Source: CBDFGN01 sp965247065 (GTDB lineage Bacteria; Bacteroidota; Bacteroidia; Cytophagales; Cyclobacteriaceae). From it: a stretch of 64,000 nucleotides of DNA. Both the position numbers and the translations under genes were made by a program. The notes beneath the pieces were generated by a model, which saw only the letters and a program-made list of their open reading frames with translations, was not told the origin of the DNA and searched no databases. Shown piece after piece: positions 17,182 through 25,163 of the stretch (position 1 is the stretch's first letter; every line of letters starts with the position of its first letter). Where the stretch lies: the NCBI GenBank assembly GCA_965247065.1, contig CBDFGN010000006.1, forward strand, positions 3,100,001-3,164,000, in the 5' to 3' direction.

Positions 17182-19399
17182 AAGCATTCTTCAGGTCCGG
17201 CCCCATATTGATTCTTTCCAGGATTTCGTCCATAGAAGAAGTAATAAAACCATCCAGCGAAATCATCCTGTCACTCCTCCCTTGATCTCTCAGAAAAGCT
17301 GAGATCTTTCCGCCATTTGTATAGTCTATTGCGAAATAGTTCACTCCAAGGGTTTCAGCGAACAAAACGGAGTGGAAGCGCATACATATACACATCTGGG
17401 AAGAATTCATTGAATCGGCAATCAAGTCTGGATTGGCGTTATATTTATAGAATGTATGTTTTTCTCGTTCGAAGTGCTGCGCCAAAAAGCGGCGGTAAAA
17501 GTCTCTATCATCGTTTCCCACAAAGAAAGTATGCATAGGGTAGAATGTCGGAAGGAGGTTGTGATCTTTACAAATAGCCTTGATGACCTGAGCCATTTTG
17601 TCTTCAAAAGCGGACCTCCGTACCTGAAACTCCAGGGTGCTCAAACCCTGGCCATATTCCGCTGTCCATTCCCGGAGAAAACAGGCCAGGACTGGTTTTC
17701 GAGGTGGCTTAGGAAAATTATGACGGGCTGATCTCAGGAATGCCCTTGCCGGATCTCCTACCATTTCCGACCTCAGATTAGGGAGCCACTTTTTGGAAAT
17801 CTCCACCGACCCCGAATCGCGGAGTTTAACCTCATTTGCCAGTTCCAGAATCCGTTTGATCGTATTGGCGTACTTAGTTGAATTTACCGGTCCGATACCA
17901 CAGCCAAAAACTATGGTTTCCCCACCGAAAATCCGGGCAAGAGTAAAGGCCCACAAGGGAATTGCCAGAGCTTCCATATCCATTAGAGGACCACCCCCAA
18001 GGATCACCTTTTCAGCATTCCGGATCGCCATTAAGAAATCGTAGCTATAAACGGATACCACCTCAGTATTCAAGCCCAGCTCGGACAAGGTCTTCTGAGT
18101 CACAAACGGATAGAAGCTCGTTACCGTGACATGACACTGGGGGTCGGTCTTTCGGAACAATTCGATTATATTTCCCAAAATCGCTTTATCCCCTACGGTT
18201 TCGGTACCATACCAACCCGTAATCACTATTCGGCCTTTCTTTCTTTTCTTCCCAAGTAAACCAAGGGGCTTCAACCACTGGGCATAACGGATCCGGTTAA
18301 TTTGAATAAGCTCCTTCCAAAAGAGATCCTGGTAATAACCCTTGGCTTCCGAGTAGGTAATGGGCGCGTGGTAATCGTGAATGCAATCGTCGCATTTGTC
18401 CTGGAGAATTCTTCTGCGTTGCTTTAGATTACTTCGGAACAATTCCTTTGCTGGGTGCTTTAGAGCGTTCCCAATAGCTGGCGATTTGGGGGCACAAAAC
18501 TGTATATCCTCTCTTGAGTCCAGAACCAAACCTTTATTGTGATAGGGACATCCTATTGTTCTTTTCCCTCCATTAAGCATTTTGATGATGCTTCGATACG
18601 TTCGCCGGTACGTTTCATTTGTTTCAAATTCGCACTCAATCTTCTTGAAGAAGCAAGCCAAGTGGTAAGACTCTTCCTCGTCAAAGTTCCTGATTACGCT
18701 TGTGAGCTCGTTGTTGTAAAGTCTATCGATAAACTCGGCGACCCGGAATCTTCCCTCCAAACCCTCGTTCCTCAAAAAGAGCAAAAGATCATCCACATCC
18801 CAAACATTCTCCTTGGTAATGGTGCATCCTATTGTTATTGGTATTGTCGTTTGATGTTTGAAAAATCGGATTACCCTGATTGCCGCTTCGAAATTTCCGT
18901 CCCGGCCCCTGATTAAATCATGGACTGAGCCCACTCCATCAAGCGAGACCATAACGCTAAAATCCTTCTTATGTTTCTGGCAAACCGATTGTACTGCCTG
19001 AATGCGTTCGATGACCTGATTTTCCCGGATCGCGTTGGTAATAATGCTAAGACCCTGAATCTGAGGAATAGCCCGGCAAACCGAGTCATAAAGCTGTGGC
19101 AAATCGGATCTTAGGGTTGGTTCCCCGCCGGTTATTCCGACATGCCTGACCCTGCTAAAAAAGGGATTATCCAAAATTTCAAATAGCTGGTGGGGCGATA
19201 TCTCAAAGTCTTTCTTCCGTTGCCAAATATTGCACATAGTGCACTTCGAATTGCAAATATCATTTGCATTCAGATTTATCACCGTAGGTTTGGGAGGGAA
19301 ATACTGATGCAGAACTTTCCGTTTCCAATCCTGCCATCGACAGCCTGCTAAACGAAATGCGAGCCTTCCAGTGCGTTTTGCTGCATCTGCTATCCTCAT
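17162..19399 (-). CDS. radical SAM enzyme fused to a polysaccharide pyruvyltransferase domain
   Basis: 745 residues. About 35-375 is a radical SAM domain: the 4Fe-4S cysteines are in NSKCTMCNIW (the first Cys lies in DICNSKC), followed by GITGGEPTLRSDLPQLYDSV and VMVSLDGVGSVHDLIRGRDG. Late cysteines (GCPYH, FCAPKS, DKCDDCIHDYH) suggest an auxiliary SPASM/twitch-like cluster. About 395-745 is a PS_pyruv_trans (CsaB/WcaK-like) domain: IVITGWYGTETVGDKAILGN, VILGGGPLMDMEALAIPLWA, IVFGCGIGPVNS and MCICMRFHSVLFAETLGVN. The first half should do radical chemistry on a sugar or peptide; the second should transfer pyruvyl or a related group. The fusion is continuous, with no stop at the joint. Substrate unknown. 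Confidence 0.88.
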   Translation of the reverse strand: MRIADAAKRTGRLAFRLAGCRWQDWKRKVLHQYFPPKPTVINLNANDICNSKCTMCNIWQRKKDFEISPHQLFEILDNPFFSRVRHVGITGGEPTLRSDLPQLYDSVCRAIPQIQGLSIITNAIRENQVIERIQAVQSVCQKHKKDFSVMVSLDGVGSVHDLIRGRDGNFEAAIRVIRFFKHQTTIPITIGCTITKENVWDVDDLLLFLRNEGLEGRFRVAEFIDRLYNNELTSVIRNFDEEESYHLACFFKKIECEFETNETYRRTYRSIIKMLNGGKRTIGCPYHNKGLVLDSREDIQFCAPKSPAIGNALKHPAKELFRSNLKQRRRILQDKCDDCIHDYHAPITYSEAKGYYQDLFWKELIQINRIRYAQWLKPLGLLGKKRKKGRIVITGWYGTETVGDKAILGNIIELFRKTDPQCHVTVTSFYPFVTQKTLSELGLNTEVVSVYSYDFLMAIRNAEKVILGGGPLMDMEALAIPLWAFTLARIFGGETIVFGCGIGPVNSTKYANTIKRILELANEVKLRDSGSVEISKKWLPNLRSEMVGDPARAFLRSARHNFPKPPRKPVLACFLREWTAEYGQGLSTLEFQVRRSAFEDKMAQVIKAICKDHNLLPTFYPMHTFFVGNDDRDFYRRFLAQHFEREKHTFYKYNANPDLIADSMNSSQMCICMRFHSVLFAETLGVNYFAIDYTNGGKISAFLRDQGRSDRMISLDGFITSSMDEILERINMGPDLKNAYENSSD

Positions 19400-19413
19400 T
19401 CTTCACTCCCTTA

Positions 19414-20226
19414 TTAGACGTTCCTCCAGAAGGTATAGCATCGGCCATGAGGGTCAATCCATTGGTCAACGGTTAACCCTCTGGAGCTGTTTTGCTGATT
19501 GAACTCAAATATGGCCCTTAGTTCTCCTTTATGGGGATTGCCGTGATAAATATCCAAGTCATCAAAATACACCACGGAGCCTTCGATCAGAAGTGGCTCA
19601 AGCCAATTCAAAACGCTGGCAGTGGATGAGTAGTAGTCGCAATCAATATTTACAAAGAATGGTACTTTTTGAGATAAAAGATACTCTTGTCTTAGTTCCT
19701 CGGTTAATGTCTCTTCATAATATCCTTCCACAAATCTGATTTTCGAGGATTTCATTCCTAGTTTCACCAGTCTCTCTACCACGTGGGATTTACCGGTAGA
19801 TCGAAGGTCTCCATCTGACAATCTTTCAGTCTTGTCTCTCTGGTCCTCAGTTGGCGGCATACCCTCAAAGCTGTCAAACAAATTAAGATCCCATTCTTGG
19901 GATTTTGTCTTCGAATGAGCATTAATCCCGATCCAAAAATTAATTGATGATGAACCATTGAAAACCCCGAACTCAAAGTAACTATTTGATGATTGGAGTG
20001 TCGATTCAGTACGCCGGCTTTCGAACCTTTCGGCTACCCGAAAAGAAATCTCAGCAAAGTTAGATTTAAAGTTGTCAACATAATTCCTGCGTCTGACCAC
20101 ACGGCCCAGTTGCGACCGAAAATAGCGGAGGTCATTGTCGAAGCCATAATAATAGGATTCATAACGACTAGCCAATCCACCAAAGAAGGATACAACCAGA
20201 AACTTAATGAAACTCAGGAGCTTCAT
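19414..20226 (-). CDS. TylF/macrocin-type O-methyltransferase
   Basis: 270 residues of the TylF-like SAM-dependent methyltransferase family, which methylates sugar hydroxyls. Visible marks are YFEFGVFNGSSSINFWIGIN (SAM site), LFDSFEGMPP, VEGYYEETLTEEL and VPFFVNIDCDYYSSTASVLN, plus VVYFDDLDIYHGNPHKGELR, whose acidic residues match the family metal site. The N-terminal 40 residues are hydrophobic then basic and could be a membrane anchor. It lies between the PhyH-type oxygenase and the radical SAM fusion, so it probably decorates the same glycan. Confidence 0.85.
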   Translation of the reverse strand: MKLLSFIKFLVVSFFGGLASRYESYYYGFDNDLRYFRSQLGRVVRRRNYVDNFKSNFAEISFRVAERFESRRTESTLQSSNSYFEFGVFNGSSSINFWIGINAHSKTKSQEWDLNLFDSFEGMPPTEDQRDKTERLSDGDLRSTGKSHVVERLVKLGMKSSKIRFVEGYYEETLTEELRQEYLLSQKVPFFVNIDCDYYSSTASVLNWLEPLLIEGSVVYFDDLDIYHGNPHKGELRAIFEFNQQNSSRGLTVDQWIDPHGRCYTFWRNV

Positions 20227-20329
20227 ACTTCAAATACGGGCAAGTATGTGGCCGACTCGGTTAATGACTCTAACCATCAGAGGTTTCCGAGTCTCAGGCA
20301 TAGCTACCGTATTTCTTTGCTTGGAGAAT

Positions 20330-21049
20330 TTATTCACCAGCGACTTGGGTCTGCCACCTCGAAGAACAATTGGAACCCCTTGGGGTGAATATTTGATCAA
20401 AGCCCTGGTACGATACACGATACGCTCGCCTCGGTTGCGGATCGTTAATTCGCTCAGACGAATGAACCAGAAGCTGATGAAAAATCAAAACATCTCCCAC
20501 CTTCATTTCCACTGCCTCAACTTCCTGGTCAGGGATGGATGAGGGATCCAAACGAGTATGATGCGTCTCGCCTGGAATATTTACATAAGGCAGAAACCCC
20601 ATCTTGTGAGAACCTGGAATAACTCTGAGCGAACCGTTCCCAGGGTTGATATCATCCAACGCGATCCAGGCGATGTATTTTATTGGTTCAACCGGGCGAT
20701 TCATGATGTCCTGATGCCAGGGAACTTCATTTGGCCGTCCCTGTGGTTTGTACACCAGGCTATTCTCATACAGGAAGATATTCGGCCCGATGATCCGCTC
20801 CAGGGCCTCCAGAATTTTAGGATGTTTGGCCAGATCCTGGAACTCCGGGTGCCTTTGAAAAAGATCATATATAGTGCCTTGATCAGTCCGGTGTCTCATG
20901 AAGTAATCGGTAAAGGGATCTTCATGATTCACTTCGCCATAAACGACAATTTCATCTACCAAACCGGTGTATCCTTTCAACTCATCTTGCTGGAGGATTC
21001 CCCGGAGATAGCCGAAGCCCCGCCTTTCAATTTCGACCTTGAGATCCAT
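20330..21049 (-). CDS. phytanoyl-CoA dioxygenase (PhyH) family Fe(II)/2-oxoglutarate oxygenase
   Basis: 239 residues. The iron facial triad is seen as His and Asp in VPWHQDIMNRP and a distal His in LIFHQLLVHSSERIN; the 2-oxoglutarate-binding Arg is in RRAYRVSYQG. GNGSLRVIPGSHKMG is the family loop. In polysaccharide and natural-product loci such enzymes hydroxylate or desaturate small substrates; the substrate here is not evident. It begins 23 bases inside the end of the next oxygenase gene (21027), so the two are translationally linked. Confidence 0.88.
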   Translation of the reverse strand: MDLKVEIERRGFGYLRGILQQDELKGYTGLVDEIVVYGEVNHEDPFTDYFMRHRTDQGTIYDLFQRHPEFQDLAKHPKILEALERIIGPNIFLYENSLVYKPQGRPNEVPWHQDIMNRPVEPIKYIAWIALDDINPGNGSLRVIPGSHKMGFLPYVNIPGETHHTRLDPSSIPDQEVEAVEMKVGDVLIFHQLLVHSSERINDPQPRRAYRVSYQGFDQIFTPRGSNCSSRWQTQVAGE

Positions 21050-21869
21050 TTTGGTTCATAATCCTCTTGAGAATCCGTTGAAGCACTGGCGGGGTTATTT
21101 CACGTCCAATTCTTCTTATCAGAGATGACCCAGAACCGGAAGTTCCTGGAGAAAACTTGTAATCCTCGGCGCCGGGCCTCTTTTGATGCTCGGTCCAAAA
21201 TACCTCCTTGGCGTTATCCTCGGGACGACCGCTGGAATAATAGTACAAGGCAATTGATTTCCGCGTTGAATCATGGGGGCACCTTAAAAGGTCAGGATGT
21301 CCGTGATAGGATTGATCCCCGGTGTTGAATATTACACATCGATTGAAAACAGGAAGAATGCGCTTTTGGCAAGAGGTCATAGTCTCTTCCCATAACTCAA
21401 GATGGCCACCATACTCTTCCTTCCAATTCTTATTGAAAAAGATAAGCAAGTTCAACCGCCGATTTAATCTTAAATGCTTATGGTAGTTAAAATCGACGTG
21501 GATACCCAGTTTACCACCGGGCAGGGTCTGATGTAATCCTGCTCCTAAGAAATGCGGGTCGGCCACCAGCCCGTCTATTCCGGTCAAAACCTCTAGAAAG
21601 GTTATTACCTCGTGTGAATTCAATGCGTAAAGAACGTCTTTCAATCCCTCTGGAAATCCGGGAACATTGGGCCTGGAGGCGATTTTGTTTTCTTCCTGTT
21701 GAAAGGTTTTAGGATCCATTTTATGTGGCTTCGGAAAAAGTTCCCAAACTTTATTAGCAATTTCGGCGGGCAAAAAGTCGTCAATGACTATATGCGGAAA
21801 AGGTGAATTGGTCTGGTAAGTCTCCGATAGCGCCTCACCGCGTTCAATTAGTTTCTCCACCTGTAACAT
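21027..21869 (-). CDS. 2OG-Fe(II) oxygenase (prolyl-4-hydroxylase-like)
   Basis: 280 residues with the double-stranded beta-helix pattern: PFPHIVIDDFLPAEIANKVW at the start, then GGKLGIHVDFNYHKHLRLNR carrying the HxD iron ligands, LNLLIFFNKNWKEEYGGHLE, the distal His in GDQSYHGHP and the 2-oxoglutarate Arg in STRKSIALYYYSSG. It resembles Tpa1/EGL-9-like oxygenases found in glycan loci. A second, unrelated oxygenase (PhyH type) directly follows. It may hydroxylate a sugar or a carrier-bound intermediate; the substrate is unknown. Confidence 0.85.
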   Translation of the reverse strand: MLQVEKLIERGEALSETYQTNSPFPHIVIDDFLPAEIANKVWELFPKPHKMDPKTFQQEENKIASRPNVPGFPEGLKDVLYALNSHEVITFLEVLTGIDGLVADPHFLGAGLHQTLPGGKLGIHVDFNYHKHLRLNRRLNLLIFFNKNWKEEYGGHLELWEETMTSCQKRILPVFNRCVIFNTGDQSYHGHPDLLRCPHDSTRKSIALYYYSSGRPEDNAKEVFWTEHQKRPGAEDYKFSPGTSGSGSSLIRRIGREITPPVLQRILKRIMNQNGSQGRN

Positions 21870-21872
21870 CGG

Positions 21873-22763
21873 TCACGCGATCCTGTTAATAATATTTTTC
21901 ACCCTGCTTGAAACAGCAGGTCGGTTCTTTTGGCCATATTTCCGGTCGAGCTTGTTATTGCGAACAACAAATTTGGGATGACGAAGCGGAAAGTGGATAT
22001 CATGGCCCTCCAATTTCCCTGGTCCTTCCTCTTTGGTATGGGTGGCGGAATCACCAAAGCCGAGGTTTTCTACGAGGTTTTGAGAGGGAAGTATTGACAG
22101 TCCCCCATTGCTGAGTACGTTAAATGACCACTGGTAATCCCATGATTGAATGGTGCCGTCATAGGTGCGATCCCAGTTAGTCACTCGGCGCTCCTTCTCT
22201 TCCCTGGAGCCGAAAAACTCTTCCAAATCCACTAGCCTTTTGAAATCGGGCCATGCTGTCATTATCGGATCGTAGTGCTTCCATGCCCGACTCCAGCTGG
22301 CCCAACCCCAAATATGGATATGATGGGAAAAGTAGTAGCTATCCTCTTTGGAGTTTATGTTGTGGTTACATCCACTGATGTGCCAAACCCTCTGGTCGTA
22401 CATGTATTTTGACAACAAGTTTTCGCAGAATGGGAAGAACGACCTGGAGGGCAAACAATCATCCTCAATTACCACACCATATTGGACGGAGTCAAAAAAC
22501 CAATCCAAAGCCTCTGAAACGGCCTTCTTACAACCCAGGTTTGAGTCCCTGAATAGAGTCTTAACTTCACATTGCCAATCCACTGATTCTAAAACCAAAT
22601 CCCTGGTAATCCTGCAATTAACTGAATCCTCAGGGATATCGGAACTTGGTCCGTCAGCCGCTACAAATAGCTGTGAGGGCCTAATCTCTCGAATTCGTTC
22701 AAAAACTTTCCGAGTGGTCTCCGGCCGGTTAAAAATCAGGAAAAGGATTGGGGTCTCGAACAT
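21873..22763 (-). CDS. GT-A type glycosyltransferase / nucleotide-sugar transferase-like protein
   Basis: 296 residues. TPILFLIFNRPETTRKVFER opens the protein, and YGVVIEDDCLPSRSFFPFCE carries an acidic metal-binding EDD (DxD-like) motif. HIHIWGWASWSRAWKHYDP is typical of a family often annotated as hemolysin-like or sugar transferase. It is probably an inverting GT-A enzyme in the glycan pathway, with an unknown donor. It lies 3 bases upstream of the oxygenase at 21869 and is divergent from the methyltransferase at 22830. Confidence 0.75.
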   Translation of the reverse strand: MFETPILFLIFNRPETTRKVFERIREIRPSQLFVAADGPSSDIPEDSVNCRITRDLVLESVDWQCEVKTLFRDSNLGCKKAVSEALDWFFDSVQYGVVIEDDCLPSRSFFPFCENLLSKYMYDQRVWHISGCNHNINSKEDSYYFSHHIHIWGWASWSRAWKHYDPIMTAWPDFKRLVDLEEFFGSREEKERRVTNWDRTYDGTIQSWDYQWSFNVLSNGGLSILPSQNLVENLGFGDSATHTKEEGPGKLEGHDIHFPLRHPKFVVRNNKLDRKYGQKNRPAVSSRVKNIINRIA

Positions 22764-22829
22764 AAATAAAGCATTCCTCCAAATATAGTATATTCAGAAT
22801 TTACATTTGAAACCCCGTTTCCGACAGTG

Positions 22830-23738
22830 ATGGATTTCAACCAGAAAAGCTACAAACGGCATAAATCCCGCTCCTATGAGGAGAGAAAGGCAGAAGTCTG
22901 GAAAAGGAATGATACGGTCGATTATTGGAGACATGCACAAATGTACCAAAGCTTAGACCCTATCCTGATCTCTTATCCTGAATCGAGTTGGCTTACGGTC
23001 GGGGATGGTAGGTACGGGACCGATGCCCACTATATCTCCACCTTTAACAACAAAGTGCTTGCAACCGACATATCAGAAGAACAACTCAGAAAGGCCCATA
23101 ACGAAGGGTTCATTAGAGAATATCAGGTTGAGAACGCCGAAAGCTTAAGTTTTGACAACTCAGAATTCGACTTTGTCCTTTGTAAGGAATCTTATCATCA
23201 CTTCCCTCGACCAATGGTGGCGCTTTATGAGATGCTGAGAGTGGCACGCATAGGCGTTGTCCTTATTGAACCCAACGACGACAAAATCGCAACCCCACAA
23301 AAAAGCAGGGTAAATACCGCGGCCCTATGGTTTTGGATGGCTCTAAAGAATTGGATAAAACGTGCCATAGGGAGAGAGCTTTATTATGATCAGGGGCGAT
23401 ATGAAGCCAGCGGAAATCACGTTTACACCATATCAACTCGTGAACTTGAAAAAGTAGCCCTAGGAATGAACTTTCCATTGGTTGCCATAAAAGGACTGAA
23501 CGATCATTATATCGATGGAGCTGAATTTGAAATTCTATCAGAAGATGGGCCGATTTTAAATGAAATAAAAAGAACCATTGATAAGAAAAATGCAGCCTCA
23601 ATGAAAGGTTTTCAACCTTGGGGATTGTTGGTCGCCGTAATATTCAAGGAAAATCCTTCAATCCAAAGTTCGAAAGCGTTACGGGATGCTGGCTTTTGGC
23701 TAAACAAACTTCTGCGAAATCCCCACGTCAGCAATTGA
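22830..23738 (+). CDS. class I SAM-dependent methyltransferase
   Basis: 302 residues from the ATG at 22830 (a GTG three bases earlier is possible). Rossmann marks: WLTVGDGRYGTDAHYISTF in place of the glycine-rich motif I, VLATDISEEQLRKAHNEGFI and NSEFDFVLCKESYHHFPRPM. It belongs to the Methyltransf_11/25 group. It is one of only two plus-strand genes inside the glycan locus, sharing a 66-bp divergent region with the GT-A gene, so a separate promoter is likely. Substrate unknown; glycan or carrier methylation is inferred from context. Confidence 0.83.
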   Translation: MDFNQKSYKRHKSRSYEERKAEVWKRNDTVDYWRHAQMYQSLDPILISYPESSWLTVGDGRYGTDAHYISTFNNKVLATDISEEQLRKAHNEGFIREYQVENAESLSFDNSEFDFVLCKESYHHFPRPMVALYEMLRVARIGVVLIEPNDDKIATPQKSRVNTAALWFWMALKNWIKRAIGRELYYDQGRYEASGNHVYTISTRELEKVALGMNFPLVAIKGLNDHYIDGAEFEILSEDGPILNEIKRTIDKKNAASMKGFQPWGLLVAVIFKENPSIQSSKALRDAGFWLNKLLRNPHVSN

Positions 23739-23786
23739 ACGCTTCTCCACTGGGTTAGCAAGAATCCACCTAAGTCCATACCAAAC

Positions 23787-25163
23787 TCATTTGCCACGAT
23801 CCGGTTTTGATTGAAGAGAGAGAATATTTTGATAAACCGCATTATATTTCTGAATTCCATCTCTTAGCGAAAAAAACTCCAGTCCCCGGGATCGTACCCT
23901 TAAAGCATCGAACTTGACTTTTTCTAAGTTTTCAATTGTGCGAGCGTATTCCTGGGGTAAAAATTTCTGAATTATAAATCCACATTCAGAATTGATGGTT
24001 TCGTCAACGTCGCCATACCCTTGATTGGAAATCACTGGTATACCGAGCGCAAGCATCTCCCCTATTTTAGTCGGACTGGAGGCCTTCTTGGAAAATGATG
24101 GTTTTATGAAACAGATTCCAGCGTTCACTAGAGATCCGAGTTCCGGCACTCTGCTATGGGGCAATCCGCGAATGATAAGCCCATCTTGTACCGGTCGCGC
24201 AGCTTGTTCGGTCAGAATTGACTTTGGATCATCGCGGGTGATTATCAGAAATTTAGCCGAGCGACTAACTTTTCTTAAATGGGCAAAGAAATCAAGCATT
24301 TCCGGCAATAAGTACCAGGTGCCCAAGGAGCCCAGATATAGCAGAACGAAGTCGTCTTTGGAAATCCCAAGTTCCATTTCAAGTTCAGTAACCTTCCCTG
24401 TGGGCAGGTTAAACCGTTTTTCGTCCACGCAAGTCGGGATAACTGTTATTTTCGAACCTGGCCATTCCCGATATTGGCTGATGCCCTGCGAACGCAATAT
24501 CCGCTGGCCCCATCGATTTGTCTTCTCCAATGCACGTCCTTGGACAGACCCAGTAACAACCAGATCGCCCTGGAACCATTCCTTGATCACCTTCCCTGCT
24601 TCATGGGTCAACGTAATGACCCCGTCGGCCTTAATGAGAAACTCAATTTCCTTTCTCTTGAAAAAGCTGTAGACTTGGCGATATAAGCCATTCTCAATGT
24701 CCCATATTCCTCCATCGATACGCTCATCCGCCCAAAAGCCACGCATATCGAAGATGAACCGTGTGCCGAATTTTCGCTTGATCCACAACCCAATCAGCGA
24801 AGTCAGATAGCTGCGGCAATGGACTATATCAAAGTCTATCTTTCGAAGGAGTCTTGAAGCAATGAATCTTAGCCTAAGCAAATCGTAGAGGGTCGACAGA
24901 ATGGGTGGTGATTTATGATATAACTCGGGCACCCATTGGATTTGATGCTTTTCACATTCCTGCCGGATCTCTGCCGAGTGGTTTTCAAAATTGGAGGATT
25001 TTTCAAAACTAACGATCAAAATTGAATGACCACGCTTTGATAATCCGACCATATAGGATAGGATTTGCGATTGGCCAAGTGGATCGCATAATCCATCGTA
25101 GGTTAAGTACAGAATTTTGGCGGTTTTAGCGGGCTTTTTTATTGTGCGGAGGTTTAAGGTCAA
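23787..25163 (-). CDS. glycosyltransferase family 4
   Basis: 458 residues, GT-B fold. KILYLTYDGLCDPLGQSQIL and DIVHCRSYLTSLIGLWIKRK lie in the acceptor half; FVLLYLGSLGTWYLLPEMLD, LIIRGLPHSRVPEL and SPTKIGEMLALGIPVISNQG lie in the donor half. The first codons overlap the end of asnB by 38 bases, so either translation is coupled or the true start is an in-frame codon further in (the conserved sequence begins near residue 16). The sugar specificity is unknown. Confidence 0.87.
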   Translation of the reverse strand: MTLNLRTIKKPAKTAKILYLTYDGLCDPLGQSQILSYMVGLSKRGHSILIVSFEKSSNFENHSAEIRQECEKHQIQWVPELYHKSPPILSTLYDLLRLRFIASRLLRKIDFDIVHCRSYLTSLIGLWIKRKFGTRFIFDMRGFWADERIDGGIWDIENGLYRQVYSFFKRKEIEFLIKADGVITLTHEAGKVIKEWFQGDLVVTGSVQGRALEKTNRWGQRILRSQGISQYREWPGSKITVIPTCVDEKRFNLPTGKVTELEMELGISKDDFVLLYLGSLGTWYLLPEMLDFFAHLRKVSRSAKFLIITRDDPKSILTEQAARPVQDGLIIRGLPHSRVPELGSLVNAGICFIKPSFSKKASSPTKIGEMLALGIPVISNQGYGDVDETINSECGFIIQKFLPQEYARTIENLEKVKFDALRVRSRGLEFFSLRDGIQKYNAVYQNILSLQSKPDRGK

